Shown: positions 8,796 through 18,542, counted from the stretch's first letter. The stretch is DNA of 64,000 bases from Cochlodiniinecator piscidefendens (GCF_011326755.1 NZ_JAAOIE010000005.1:62001-126000), one strand, 5' to 3'. Program-made: numbers and translations. The notes: a model not told the origin generated them from the sequence alone.

Positions 8796-9422
8796 ATGGA
8801 CTTTGAAAGCTGGACCATATTCGCGCTGTTTTGGATCGTTTTTGTAACGACGCCGGGGCCCAACGCCGTTAATTGCATCTCTAATGGGATGACCTACGGG
8901 TTTCGCCACGCGAGTTGGGGCATATTTGCGGTTATGTGCCAAGCAACACTGTTTTTGATCCTGTCCGCACTGGGTGTGACCGCCTTATTGCTTGCATCCC
9001 CCACAGCGTTTTTTTGGGCAAAAATTATTGGCGCAGGGTTTTTAATCTACCTCGGCATCAAGGGGTGGATAAACGCGGGAAAAGTCATCACGGCGCGCGA
9101 AACGAAGTCTAAATCAATATTCTGGCGCAGCTTTATGATTGCGGTGATCAACGCGAAATCGGTCGCTGGTTACATGGCGGCCTTTAGTCAATTTGTACGA
9201 ACAGACGTTCCGGTCTGGGACCAGATGTGGGTGATCATGCCAACGGCGCTCTCGATCAGTGTTTTGGTCTATGCCGGCTATACCGCGCTTGGCGTGTGGA
9301 TGGGGCGGATGGCGTTTGGGATGATTTTACACAAACAATTCCGTCGTGTGATGGCGGTATGTTTTGTCGTGTACGGAGTAATATTGGGTGGAACATCCGC
9401 CCCTCAGTTTAGCAGAAGTTAG
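8796..9422 (+). CDS. LysE/RhtB-family amino-acid exporter
   Basis: Inner-membrane translocator (208 aa) of the LysE/RhtB family. The N-terminal signature TTPGPNAVNCISNGMTYGF follows the first membrane helix, and about six hydrophobic helices can be drawn (for example TLFLILSALGVTALLLAS and FFWAKIIGAGFLIYLGIKG). Substrates of the family are amino acids or their derivatives; none can be assigned here. Coupled to the XRE-cupin gene and followed after 64 bp by a DMGDH-like gene on the same strand, which hints at export of an amino-acid-like intermediate. Confidence 0.85.
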   Translation: MDFESWTIFALFWIVFVTTPGPNAVNCISNGMTYGFRHASWGIFAVMCQATLFLILSALGVTALLLASPTAFFWAKIIGAGFLIYLGIKGWINAGKVITARETKSKSIFWRSFMIAVINAKSVAGYMAAFSQFVRTDVPVWDQMWVIMPTALSISVLVYAGYTALGVWMGRMAFGMILHKQFRRVMAVCFVVYGVILGGTSAPQFSRS

Positions 9423-9486
9423 CGCTTTTGCTGGTGTAAGCGGCGCATTGCGCTTGTGTCTTTATCTGGCTCATAGGGAGTGAACC

Positions 9487-11934
9487 ATGTCAGATTTTCC
9501 AACTAAGGCCCGTGTGGTCATAATCGGTGGGGGCGTTGTAGGTGCCTCTAGCCTTTACCACTTGGCCAAGAAAGGCTGGACCGATTGCGTTCTTTTGGAA
9601 AAGAACGAATTGACTGCGGGGTCCACGTGGCACGCGGCGGGCAACGTTCCGACGTTTTCGACTTCATGGTCGATCATGAACATGCAGCGCTATTCAACAG
9701 AACTTTACGCGGGTTTGGCAGAAGAAGTCGATTACCCAATGAACTATCACCAGACCGGTTCAATCCGTCTGGCCCACAATAACGAACGGATGCAGGAGTT
9801 TGCACGTGCTTGTTCTATGGGACGTTATCAAGGCATCGAGATGGAGATGTGGACGCCAGAAGAGGCTAAGGAACGTTATCCGTTCTTGGAAACCCATGAC
9901 CTGGCGGGTGTGCTTTGGGATCCGTCCGATGGCGACATTGATCCGGCTCAGTTGACGCAAGCGCTCGCTAAGGGTGCACGTGACATGGGGCAGAAGATTA
10001 TCCGTTTTTGCCCTGCCACCGGGGTCACTCAGAAAGAAGATGACACTTGGATTGTACACACTGAAAAAGGTGACATCGAATGTGATCACGTCGTAAACGC
10101 CGCTGGGTACTACGCCCAGCGTGTCGGTGAGATGTTTAAGCCCTACGGCGGTCGCACCGTACCAATGATGGTGATGGAGCACCAATACCTGCTAACCGAA
10201 CAGATCCCTGAGATCGAAGCATGGTCAAAAGAGCATGGTGGTAAGCTGCCTTTGATCCGTGATGTAGATGTATCCTATTATCTGCGTCAGGAAAAAAACG
10301 GCTACAACCTTGGTCCGTATGAACCGAATTGCAAGGCGCACTGGGTCGACGCCGAAGACGCTATGCCCGAAGATTTCAGCTTCCAGCTGTGGCAGGAAGA
10401 TCTGGACCGGATCGAAGACATCGTTGTTGATGCTATGGCCCGTGTGCCGTTGATGGAAACTTCTGGTGTATCCAGTGTTATCAATGGTCCAATCCCTTAT
10501 GCGCCAGATGGTCTGCCGCTGATCGGTCCAATGCCCGGCGTAAAAAATGCGTATGAGGCGTGCGTCTTTACATTTGGGATCGCCCAAGGTGGTGGTGCAG
10601 GTAAAGTGCTCGCGGAATGGATTGTTGACGGTCACACTGAATGGGATATGTGGGCAGTCGATCCGCGTCGTTATACTGACTATACGGATCAAGAATATTG
10701 CGTTGCCAAGGGTATGGAAGTTTATGGCAACGAATACGCTATGCACTTCCCGCGCCATGAATGGCCTGCAGGACGTGATCAAAAAACATCTGCTGTGCAT
10801 GATAAAATCATTTCCAGTGGCGGCGTAATGGGTGCCTATAACGGTTGGGAACGTGCCAATTGGTTTGCACAGCCGGGTGATGATACTTCGCTTGAGGCGA
10901 CGCATACTTGGGGACGCTCAGGCCCATGGGAGCAACGCATCAAAGAAGAATGCGAAGCGGTGCGCGACGGTGTTGGTATCTTGGATTTGCCAGGCTTTAG
11001 CCGCTTCAACCTTGAAGGCGAGGGTGCAGCAGAATGGTTGCGCGGTATGGTCACTGGCGGTCTGCCAAAAGTGGGCCGTATGAACCTTGTCTATTTTTCT
11101 GACAGCCGCGGTCGCATCTTGACTGAGATGTCTTGCGTTCGTCATGGCGAAGATCACTTTACCATGATCACAGCGGGGTCGGCACAATGGCATGACCGTG
11201 ATTTGTTGGCGATGAACTTGCCTACTGGTGTCACACTGACCGATCACACAACCGAAGTTGCGACAATGATTGTGACTGGTCCAAAGTCACGCGAATTGTT
11301 TGCTGGCTTGTCAGATGCTGATCTATCCCTTGGTTGGTTGACCCATCAAAAGGCTACAGTTGCGGGTAAACCTGCGTTCCTCGCACGGGTTTCCTTTGCG
11401 GGTGAACTCGGTTGGGAAGTTCACTGTGCCAATGAGGATCAAGCAGCGATCTATGACGCTATCACAGCCGCAGGTGCAAAACCGTTTGGTATGTATGCCT
11501 TAGACAGCCTACGGCTGGAAAAAGGCTATCGTACTTGGAAGGGTGATCTTTCTTCTGATTACTCATTGTTCGAAGGCGGAATGGAGCGTTTTGTCAAACT
11601 CGACAAACCACAAGATTTCGTTGGTAAGGCAGCGCTTCAGGCGGAGAAACAGCAAGGCAGCAAAAAACGCTTTGCTATTCTTTTGGTCGATGCGGGCGAT
11701 TGTGATGCACCCTATATGTCGACTGTTTTGCACAACGGTGAAATCGTTGGCGAAACAACGTCAGGCGGCTGGGGATATCGGATCAATGCATCCGTTGCTC
11801 ACGCAATGCTGCGTACGGATATGACGGCCCCTGGAACGGAGCTAGAGGTGGAAATCTATGGCAAACGTGTTCGTGCGGTTGTGCAAGAGGATCAGCCTCT
11901 CTGGGATCCAGCGAATGAACGCCTGCGGGCCTGA
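9487..11934 (+). CDS. Dimethylglycine/sarcosine dehydrogenase-like FAD-GcvT protein (copy 1)
   Basis: Bimodular 815-aa oxidative demethylase. The N-terminal half is a DAO-type flavoprotein with Rossmann motif VVIIGGGVVGASS (residues 10-22) and His49 in STWHAAG, at the position of the covalent FAD link in dimethylglycine dehydrogenase. The C-terminal half (about 430-810) is a GcvT/aminomethyltransferase fold that would transfer the formaldehyde unit to tetrahydrofolate. GGAG lies before the ATG. Likely step: N-methyl removal from dimethylglycine or a related amine; the precise substrate is not determined by the sequence. Separated by a GlxA-type regulator from a second copy of the same architecture. 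Confidence 0.87.
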   Translation: MSDFPTKARVVIIGGGVVGASSLYHLAKKGWTDCVLLEKNELTAGSTWHAAGNVPTFSTSWSIMNMQRYSTELYAGLAEEVDYPMNYHQTGSIRLAHNNERMQEFARACSMGRYQGIEMEMWTPEEAKERYPFLETHDLAGVLWDPSDGDIDPAQLTQALAKGARDMGQKIIRFCPATGVTQKEDDTWIVHTEKGDIECDHVVNAAGYYAQRVGEMFKPYGGRTVPMMVMEHQYLLTEQIPEIEAWSKEHGGKLPLIRDVDVSYYLRQEKNGYNLGPYEPNCKAHWVDAEDAMPEDFSFQLWQEDLDRIEDIVVDAMARVPLMETSGVSSVINGPIPYAPDGLPLIGPMPGVKNAYEACVFTFGIAQGGGAGKVLAEWIVDGHTEWDMWAVDPRRYTDYTDQEYCVAKGMEVYGNEYAMHFPRHEWPAGRDQKTSAVHDKIISSGGVMGAYNGWERANWFAQPGDDTSLEATHTWGRSGPWEQRIKEECEAVRDGVGILDLPGFSRFNLEGEGAAEWLRGMVTGGLPKVGRMNLVYFSDSRGRILTEMSCVRHGEDHFTMITAGSAQWHDRDLLAMNLPTGVTLTDHTTEVATMIVTGPKSRELFAGLSDADLSLGWLTHQKATVAGKPAFLARVSFAGELGWEVHCANEDQAAIYDAITAAGAKPFGMYALDSLRLEKGYRTWKGDLSSDYSLFEGGMERFVKLDKPQDFVGKAALQAEKQQGSKKRFAILLVDAGDCDAPYMSTVLHNGEIVGETTSGGWGYRINASVAHAMLRTDMTAPGTELEVEIYGKRVRAVVQEDQPLWDPANERLRA

Positions 11935-11967
11935 TAGGATCGTGTAAGAAAAGGGTTAGGACAAACA

Positions 11968-12924
11968 ATGTCGGACAAAACACAATGGCAATTTGACATT
12001 TTGTTGGCTGATAAGTTTGTCCTAACCGAACTGGCGGGCGTGATTGACGTTATCCGAATCGCCAATAGGATCAGCGCAAAGCCGCCTTTTCGATGGATAT
12101 TGCGTTCGCGTAACGGTGGACTTGTTACCAGCAGTGCTGGGGTTTTTGTGAAAGCGGAGGCTTTTACAGATCGGCCTGATGCCGATTATGCGTTTGTTAT
12201 AGGGAACTCGGATCCGCAGAATCCTGAACTATCCCTGGGCAGCGTTATTTCCAAATACACTTATCGCCAAATTAAAGTGCTGTTGTTAGCCGAAGCGGCC
12301 AGTCGATACATCAATGAACATGGCGGCGAGGACGAAGCGCACACCACTCATTGGGAAAATGGCACCGTTTTGCAAGAACGTCTGGAAATGGGAGACGCCA
12401 ATTTTGCGCTCGCGGTTGATGATGGACGTATTGTAACCTGCGCAGGGATGGGCGCCACTGTGGACGTGACGCTTGCAATCATAAAAAACCATTTATCGTC
12501 TGCCACTGTAATGACCGTTGCAGATATTTTGTTGCATGAACACATCCGAGATTTTTCAACGCTGCAACCTTTCGGCGGAAAAACACTGTCGATGACCGGT
12601 GACAAAGATCTCGACCGTTGTATTGAATTGATGCAGGCGAATATGGAAGAACCCCTTCCGATTAGTCAATTGGTTCAGCTGTTAGGGGTTTCCAGCCGTT
12701 CGCTCGAGAGAAAGTTTAAGGCGAGCTTGGGGACAACTCCCAATAATTATTATCGCGAATTGCGTATGAATAAGGCCAACAATTTACTGTTAAACACAAC
12801 GCTTAGTGTGCGTGAAGTTGGGTTGGCATGCGGGTTTGTGAATGGTTTTTCGAGCCTCTACAAAAGCTTTTTTGGGATTACCCCTTTGGGATTACGCCGA
12901 CAAAGTGGTTCGCAGAATGAATAA
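11968..12924 (+). CDS. GlxA-family AraC-type regulator (GbdR-like)
   Basis: Regulator (318 aa) with an N-terminal DJ-1/PfpI-like sensor domain (about 1-185) and a C-terminal pair of AraC helix-turn-helices (about 205-315; ISQLVQLLGVSSRSLERKFK and VREVGLACGFVNGFSSLYKSF). GbdR, which senses glycine betaine and dimethylglycine, has this architecture, and the gene lies between two DMGDH-like genes on the same strand, so control of methylated-glycine catabolism is a reasonable inference. The catalytic Cys of DJ-1 proteases is not expected in this subgroup. Start is preceded by AGGACAA. Confidence 0.87.
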   Translation: MSDKTQWQFDILLADKFVLTELAGVIDVIRIANRISAKPPFRWILRSRNGGLVTSSAGVFVKAEAFTDRPDADYAFVIGNSDPQNPELSLGSVISKYTYRQIKVLLLAEAASRYINEHGGEDEAHTTHWENGTVLQERLEMGDANFALAVDDGRIVTCAGMGATVDVTLAIIKNHLSSATVMTVADILLHEHIRDFSTLQPFGGKTLSMTGDKDLDRCIELMQANMEEPLPISQLVQLLGVSSRSLERKFKASLGTTPNNYYRELRMNKANNLLLNTTLSVREVGLACGFVNGFSSLYKSFFGITPLGLRRQSGSQNE

Positions 12925-13026
12925 ATTTTGAAAAAGCGTCATATTCGACATTGATTACGTTTTTGGTGTATTTTGCTTTCGGGGCTCGTGCAACATGTCG
13001 CAAAATTTGATCAATGGAGACGTGAT

Positions 13027-15477
13027 ATGAGTACTCTTCCAAACAAGGCCCGTGTGGTCATTATCGGTGGCGGCGTGATTGGCTGCTCTGTTGCGTATCA
13101 CCTTACAAAACTGGGGTGGAAAGACGTTGTTTTGCTTGAGCGCAAGCAGCTTACGTCGGGCACAACGTGGCACGCTGCTGGCTTGATTGCACAGCTGCGG
13201 GCAACAGCCAATATGACCAAGCTCGCGAAATATTCGCAGGAGCTGTACGGCAACCTTGAGGCGGAAACAGGCGTAGCGACGGGATTCAAACGCTGTGGCT
13301 CGATCACTGTTGCCCTGACCGAAGAGCGTCGCGAAGAAATCTTTCGCCAAGCAGCGATGGCGCGTGCCTTTGGTGTGGATGTCGAAGAAATTTCGCCTGC
13401 CGAAGTCAAAGCAAAATACGAACATCTAAACATTGATGACGTAACGGCTGGCGTGTGGTTGCCGCTGGATGGTCAAGGTGATCCAGCAAACATCGCACTG
13501 GCATTGGCCAAAGGCGCGCGCCAACGCGGTGCATTGGTCAAAGAACGTATCAAAGTGACCAACATCACCAAAAATGGTCGTCGTGTCACCGGTGTCGATT
13601 GGGTCAGCGATGATGGCGAAGACCAGGGCCATATTGAGGCTGATATGGTCGTGAACTGCGCAGGTATGTGGGGCCACGAAGTTGGCCGCATGGCCGGGGT
13701 AAATGTTCCGCTACACGCCTGTGAACACTTCTATATCGTGACTGAGGCAATCCAGAACCTAACGCAAATGCCGGTTCTGCGTGTGCCAGATGAATGCGCA
13801 TATTATAAAGAAGACGCAGGAAAAATGCTGCTTGGGGCGTTTGAACCGAACGCTAAACCTTGGGGCATGAACGGGATTGCGGATACATTTGAATTTGATC
13901 AATTGCCTGAAGATTTTGATCACTTTGAACCAATCCTTGAAAACGCATGTAACCGGATGCCGATGCTGGCTGAGGCTGGGATTCACACGTTCTTTAACGG
14001 TCCGGAAAGCTTCACGCCGGATGACGCATATCACTTAGGTCTAGCACCTGAGATGGACAATTTTTGGGTTGCTGCAGGCTTCAATTCTATCGGCATTCAA
14101 TCTGCTGGTGGTGCGGGCATGGCGCTCGCGCAGTGGATGGACGAAGGTCAAAAACCGTTTGATTTGGGTGACGTTGACATCACCCGGATGCAGCCATTCC
14201 AAGGCAACAAACACTATTTGTTTGAGCGTTCTAAGGAAACGCTTGGCCTGCTTTACGCAGATCATTTCCCTTATTTGCAAAAACGTACCGCGCGCGGCGT
14301 GCGTCGTACACCGTTCCACCACCATCTGAAAGAACAGGGCGGTGTGTTTGGTGAACTTGGCGGTTGGGAACGCGCAAACTGGTTTACGAATGAAGGCCAA
14401 AAAGCAGAATACGAATATTCATGGAAACGCCAGAACTGGTTTGAAAACTCAGCTGCGGAACACCGCGCTGTGCGTGAAAATGTCGGTATGTATGACATGT
14501 CTTCGTTCGGGAAAATCCGTGTCGAAGGCCCAGATGCCGAAGCATTCCTAAACTACATCGGTGGTGGTGACTATTCCGTGCCAAACGGAAAAATCGTCTA
14601 CACACAATTCCTAAACACACGTGGCGGAATCGAAGCGGACGTTACGGTCACGAGACTAACTGAAACATCCTATCTGGTTGTGACGCCTGCGATTACCCGT
14701 CTTGCCGATCAAACTTGGATGATGCGTCATGTCGGCGACTTCCGGGTTGTGATCACCGACGTCACAGCGGGTGAGGGTGTGTTGGCCATCATGGGGCCAA
14801 ATGCACGTAAGCTGTTGGAAAAAATATCCCCGAACGATTTCACAAACGCGACCAATCCATTTGGCACCGCGCAAGAAATTGAACTCGGTATGGGGCTCGC
14901 TCGGGCGCACCGTGTGACCTATGTGGGTGAACTTGGCTGGGAACTATATGTCAGCGCAGATATGGCCGGGCACGCGTTTGAAACGCTGCACGAAGCTGGC
15001 CAAGACTTGGGTCTGAAACTGTGTGGCATGCATATGATGGACAGCTGCCGGATCGAAAAAGGTTTCCGTCACTTTGGCCATGATATCACGTGCGAAGATC
15101 ATGTCGTTGATGCCGGTCTTGGTTTTGCTGTCAAAACCTCCAAGCCGGATTTCATCGGTCGAGACGCGGTATTGGAACGCAAAGAAACGGGTCCGAAAAT
15201 GCGCATGGTCCAGTTTAAATTGACCGATCCAGAACCGCTTCTTTATCACAACGAACCGTTGATCCGGGATGGCGAAATTGTCGGCTACATCAGCTCAGGC
15301 AATTATGGTCACACCTTGGGTGGGGCTATCGGGATGGGTTATGTGCCGTGCGAAGGTCAAACAGCCGCAGAGGTTCTTGCATCAAGCTACGAGATTGATG
15401 TCATGGGCACCCGCGTAAAGGCCGAAGCATCGCTGAAACCAATGTATGACCCTAAATCAGAACGCGTGAAGGTCTGA
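13027..15477 (+). CDS. Dimethylglycine/sarcosine dehydrogenase-like FAD-GcvT protein (copy 2)
   Basis: Second 816-aa FAD-GcvT enzyme, paralogous to the one at 9487. It shares the near-identical opening NKARVVIIGGGVIGCSVAYH, the His49 position (TTWHAAG) and the later GGVFGELGGWERANWF segment that joins the two halves, but diverges widely elsewhere, so the two are old paralogues with different substrates rather than a recent duplication. The frame is open upstream to 12973; GGAGA at 13016-13020 and the family N-terminus select 13027. Probably acts on a different N-methyl amine (dimethylglycine versus sarcosine), transferring the C1 unit to tetrahydrofolate. Confidence 0.87.
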   Translation: MSTLPNKARVVIIGGGVIGCSVAYHLTKLGWKDVVLLERKQLTSGTTWHAAGLIAQLRATANMTKLAKYSQELYGNLEAETGVATGFKRCGSITVALTEERREEIFRQAAMARAFGVDVEEISPAEVKAKYEHLNIDDVTAGVWLPLDGQGDPANIALALAKGARQRGALVKERIKVTNITKNGRRVTGVDWVSDDGEDQGHIEADMVVNCAGMWGHEVGRMAGVNVPLHACEHFYIVTEAIQNLTQMPVLRVPDECAYYKEDAGKMLLGAFEPNAKPWGMNGIADTFEFDQLPEDFDHFEPILENACNRMPMLAEAGIHTFFNGPESFTPDDAYHLGLAPEMDNFWVAAGFNSIGIQSAGGAGMALAQWMDEGQKPFDLGDVDITRMQPFQGNKHYLFERSKETLGLLYADHFPYLQKRTARGVRRTPFHHHLKEQGGVFGELGGWERANWFTNEGQKAEYEYSWKRQNWFENSAAEHRAVRENVGMYDMSSFGKIRVEGPDAEAFLNYIGGGDYSVPNGKIVYTQFLNTRGGIEADVTVTRLTETSYLVVTPAITRLADQTWMMRHVGDFRVVITDVTAGEGVLAIMGPNARKLLEKISPNDFTNATNPFGTAQEIELGMGLARAHRVTYVGELGWELYVSADMAGHAFETLHEAGQDLGLKLCGMHMMDSCRIEKGFRHFGHDITCEDHVVDAGLGFAVKTSKPDFIGRDAVLERKETGPKMRMVQFKLTDPEPLLYHNEPLIRDGEIVGYISSGNYGHTLGGAIGMGYVPCEGQTAAEVLASSYEIDVMGTRVKAEASLKPMYDPKSERVKV

Positions 15478-15566
15478 TTTGAATTTCCCCATATCCAAGG
15501 TGACTTGGGTGTGGGGCCCTTTGCTTGGGCTTGCCCCATAGGCAGAGACGGCTTAGGTAGCCAGTC

Positions 15567-16214
15567 ATGAGCAGCGACTATTCCCCCCCGCAAGATCCGC
15601 TTGAGATTATTCATTCTGACCATCAGATTTTGCTGGTGAACAAGCCGGCTGGTCTTTTGTCGGTACCCGGCAAGGGCGAGCACCTCGCGGATTGTTTGAT
15701 CACGCGTGTACAGGCCGCATTTCCTGAGGCATTGCTCGTGCACAGGCTGGATCGCGATACATCGGGCGTCATGATCTTTGCGTTAACCCCATCTGCGCAG
15801 CGCCATTTGGGTCTGCAATTTGAGAAACGCCATACAAAGAAGGTTTATGTCGCCCGCGTCTTTGGTCGTGTTGACGAGCGGACAGGGACAATAGATTTGC
15901 CGCTTATCGTGGATTGGCCGAACCGGCCATTGCAGCACGTCAATTTTGAAACAGGTAAACAAGCGATCACGGATTGGCGTGTGGTGAAATATGGTGAAAA
16001 CGAAACCCGCGTGCGTCTGTTCCCGCTGACAGGCCGCAGTCACCAACTTAGGGTGCATATGAAAGAAATCGGGCATCCGATATTGGGGGACCCGTTTTAT
16101 GCGACGGGTGAGGCGCTAAACGCCCCGCGTTTAATGCTACACGCGGAAAGCCTGCGCATTCGCCATCCCGATGGTGGGAAGGGGCTTACCTTTTCTGCGA
16201 AATGCCCATTTTAA
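15567..16214 (+). CDS. RluA-family pseudouridine synthase
   Basis: RNA pseudouridine synthase (215 aa) of the RluA family without an S4 domain. The catalytic motif HRLDRDTSG spans residues 59-67 with Asp62 as nucleophile; LLVNKPAGLLSVPG at the start and LTGRSHQLRVHMKEIGHPI near the end are the other conserved blocks. The length matches RluA, the dual-specificity enzyme for 23S rRNA U746 and tRNA U32, but orthology to RluA rather than another small family member is not certain. Followed by a terminator shared with the convergent aldehyde dehydrogenase. Confidence 0.85.
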   Translation: MSSDYSPPQDPLEIIHSDHQILLVNKPAGLLSVPGKGEHLADCLITRVQAAFPEALLVHRLDRDTSGVMIFALTPSAQRHLGLQFEKRHTKKVYVARVFGRVDERTGTIDLPLIVDWPNRPLQHVNFETGKQAITDWRVVKYGENETRVRLFPLTGRSHQLRVHMKEIGHPILGDPFYATGEALNAPRLMLHAESLRIRHPDGGKGLTFSAKCPF

Positions 16215-16217
16215 TGC

Positions 16218-16248
16218 AAAACGCCCTGACAGAAATCAGGGCGTTTAT
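16218..16248. terminator. Bidirectional terminator
   Basis: Eleven-bp stem AAACGCCCTGA / TCAGGGCGTTT between the convergent pseudouridine synthase and aldehyde dehydrogenase genes. Confidence 0.85.
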
Positions 16249-16258
16249 TGTTTTCAGA

Positions 16259-17698
16259 TTACTCAGCGGCCCAGCCTGAAACGGCTTTGATTTCTAGGAA
16301 CTCTTCCAATCCCCAGACGCCGCCTTCGCGCCCGTTGCCGGACTGCTTGTAGCCGCCAAACGGCGAGCCAGCCGCGCGTGATGTACCGTTCATTTCAACC
16401 ATACCAGACCGAAGCTTGCGCGCGACGCGGTTGCGTTTGGCCCCATCTTGGGTTTGGACATAGTTGGTCAGGCCATAGACAGAGTCATTGGCCATTTCGA
16501 CAACATCGTCTTCGGAATCAAAAGGTGTGATAGACAGGACAGGGCCAAAGATTTCCTCTTTGTAGATTGTCATATCGGAAGTCACGTCAGCAAAGATCGT
16601 TGGTTTAACGTAGTAGCCACGGTTAAGCCCGTCGGGGCGACCAGTACCACCAGCAATCAGTTTAGCACCTTCATCAATCCCAGTTTGAATCAAACCTTGG
16701 ATTTTGTCGAATTGGGTTTCGTTCACAACGGGTCCAATGTGCCGGCCGCTGTCGGACGCGGGGCCAACAGAAACCTTGGCGGCGATCTCGGTCGCTTGGG
16801 CAACGGATTGATCGTAGATTGAGCGTTCAACAAACATCCGGGTTGGGGCGTTGCAGGATTGGCCAGAGTTGTTCATGACATGCAAAACGCCACGCTTAAC
16901 GGCCTTTTCATCAGCGTCAGCAAAGATGATGTTCGCGCCTTTGCCACCCAATTCAAGCGAAACGCGCTTTAGCGAATCTGCGGCGGCTTTGGAAATCGCG
17001 ATACCAGCGCGCGTTGATCCGGTGAAGCTTACCATATCAACGTCTTTGTGTGTGGTGAGCTGTGAACCAACACCAACACCGTCACCATTCACCATGTTGT
17101 AAACGCCGGCAGGAAAGCCTGCCTCATGAACGATTTCGGAAAATACGATTGATGATAGCGGCGACACTTCGGATGGTTTCAAAATGGTTGTGCAGCCCAC
17201 TGCCATCGCAGGAATGCATTTCAACGCAACCTGATTCATCGGCCAGTTCCATGGCGTGATCATCGCGCAAACACCGATGGGTTCCATCAGGATGCGATCA
17301 TTTGGAGAATGATCGTTTAGCAAGCGATCAAATTCGAAGTCTTTGAACGCATTGATGAAGTTTTCGATGTGCCAGCTACCCGCGCCAACCTGCTGAGTGC
17401 GCGCCAGATCAATCGGGGCACCCATTTCGATGCTCATCGCTTCGGCAAGGTCATCGGCACGCTTGTTGTAAACTTCGAGCAGCTTTTGTGTCAGAGCGAG
17501 CCGTTCAGCTTTGGGGACTTCTGCCCAAGTAGGAAATGCTGCTTTTGCGGCTGCAACTGCGGCATCCGTATCGGCCTGATCCCCTAGGGAAATAACAGCG
17601 CAGACTTCTTCGTTCGAAGGGTTGATGACATCAAGGTCACGGGGGGCTGCGGGTGAAACCCAAGCGCCATTAATATAGAATTCGCGTTTTTCGATCAT
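16259..17698 (-). CDS. NAD(P)-dependent aldehyde dehydrogenase (copy 1)
   Basis: Class ALDH enzyme (479 aa with the chosen start). Catalytic residues are visible: Glu249 in LELGGKG and nucleophile Cys282 in GQSCNAPTR, with FTGSTRAGI for cofactor binding and ITPWNWPMNQ for the oxyanion Asn. The open frame begins at 17752, but GGAG at 17703-17706 and the family N-terminus (IEKREFYINGAW) point to 17698. Substrate unknown. Transcribed divergently from a 1-Cys peroxiredoxin across a 149-bp spacer carrying two 12-bp direct repeats. It resembles the second ALDH at 32823 (shared GSPFGGYKQSGNGREGG tail), so the two are paralogues. Confidence 0.92.
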   Translation of the reverse strand: MIEKREFYINGAWVSPAAPRDLDVINPSNEEVCAVISLGDQADTDAAVAAAKAAFPTWAEVPKAERLALTQKLLEVYNKRADDLAEAMSIEMGAPIDLARTQQVGAGSWHIENFINAFKDFEFDRLLNDHSPNDRILMEPIGVCAMITPWNWPMNQVALKCIPAMAVGCTTILKPSEVSPLSSIVFSEIVHEAGFPAGVYNMVNGDGVGVGSQLTTHKDVDMVSFTGSTRAGIAISKAAADSLKRVSLELGGKGANIIFADADEKAVKRGVLHVMNNSGQSCNAPTRMFVERSIYDQSVAQATEIAAKVSVGPASDSGRHIGPVVNETQFDKIQGLIQTGIDEGAKLIAGGTGRPDGLNRGYYVKPTIFADVTSDMTIYKEEIFGPVLSITPFDSEDDVVEMANDSVYGLTNYVQTQDGAKRNRVARKLRSGMVEMNGTSRAAGSPFGGYKQSGNGREGGVWGLEEFLEIKAVSGWAAE

Positions 17699-17779
17699 GG
17701 GGGACTCCATCGGAATTTGTCGCACAGTGGCGTGAGCAGCATGTCGGTGCAAGCCCTTATAGAGCAGGTCAAAAACAAA

Positions 17780-17813
17780 TATTGGGTGCTTGCAGACGGT
17801 CTATTGGGTGCTT
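17780..17813. promoter_or_regulatory. Pair of 12-bp direct repeats between divergent genes
   Basis: TATTGGGTGCTT occurs at 17780-17791 and again, exactly, at 17802-17813. The 22-bp spacing (about two helical turns) would put both copies on the same DNA face. They lie in the 149-bp spacer between the aldehyde dehydrogenase (-) and peroxiredoxin (+) genes, 35 bp before the latter, and are likely a binding site for a tandem-acting regulator. No regulator gene is adjacent. Confidence 0.6.
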
Positions 17814-17847
17814 AGGTTCATTTCGACACCCATTGAAAGGAATTCAC

Positions 17848-18495
17848 ATGTCCCTCCGCATTAACGATGTTGTTCCAAATTTTGACGCTGACACATCCCA
17901 AGGCCCGATCAAATTTCACGATTTTATCGGCGATAATTGGACGATCCTATTTAGCCACCCAAAGGATTTCACACCTGTTTGCACCACTGAATTTAGCGCA
18001 GTTGCACAGCTGGCGGAAGAATGGGCCAAACGTGACACCAAAGTAATCGGTGTTTCCGTTGATGGCGTGGAAGAACACAAAGGCTGGATCAAAGATATCG
18101 AATCTTACGGTGGTGCAGATGTTGGTTTCCCTATTATCGCTGACCAAGGGCTGGCTGTATCAAAGGCGTTTGATATGCTACCAGCAGAGGCCTATATGCC
18201 AGATGGCCGTACGCCAAACGACAGTGCAACGGTACGTTCTGTGTTTATCATTGGCCCAGACAAGCAGCTGAAACTGTCGATGACTTACCCAATGTCGGTT
18301 GGTCGGAACTTTGCTGAGATTCTGCGAGCGTTGGACGCGTTGCAAGCAACGGCAGGCGCGCCAATTGCGACACCCGCGAACTGGGAACTGGGTCAAGATG
18401 TGATCATCGCACTAAGCCTAAATGACGACCAAGCGCGTGAAAAGTTTGGTGAGTTTGAGCAACCTCTTCCATATATTCGCAAAGCAAAAATCTGA
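17848..18495 (+). CDS. 1-Cys peroxiredoxin (Prx6 type)
   Basis: Thiol peroxidase (215 aa) of the Prx6/AhpC-TSA group, reducing peroxides in the cytoplasm. The peroxidatic Cys45 lies in the signature HPKDFTPVCTTEF, and the C-terminal dimerisation region with TPANWELGQDVI is typical of 1-Cys peroxiredoxins. The ATG at 17848 follows AAAGGA at 17836-17841 and gives the family start (SLRINDVVPNFDADTS); the longer upstream frame is not used. A strong terminator follows, so it is monocistronic. Confidence 0.93.
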   Translation: MSLRINDVVPNFDADTSQGPIKFHDFIGDNWTILFSHPKDFTPVCTTEFSAVAQLAEEWAKRDTKVIGVSVDGVEEHKGWIKDIESYGGADVGFPIIADQGLAVSKAFDMLPAEAYMPDGRTPNDSATVRSVFIIGPDKQLKLSMTYPMSVGRNFAEILRALDALQATAGAPIATPANWELGQDVIIALSLNDDQAREKFGEFEQPLPYIRKAKI

Positions 18496-18516
18496 TAATG
18501 GTTCAATTACGACATT

Positions 18517-18542
18517 AAGCCCCCATTCTTGGGGGCTTTTTT
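18517..18542 (+). terminator. Intrinsic terminator after the peroxiredoxin gene
   Basis: Stem AAGCCCCCA / TGGGGGCTT with 4-nt loop and a T-rich tail. Confidence 0.9.
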
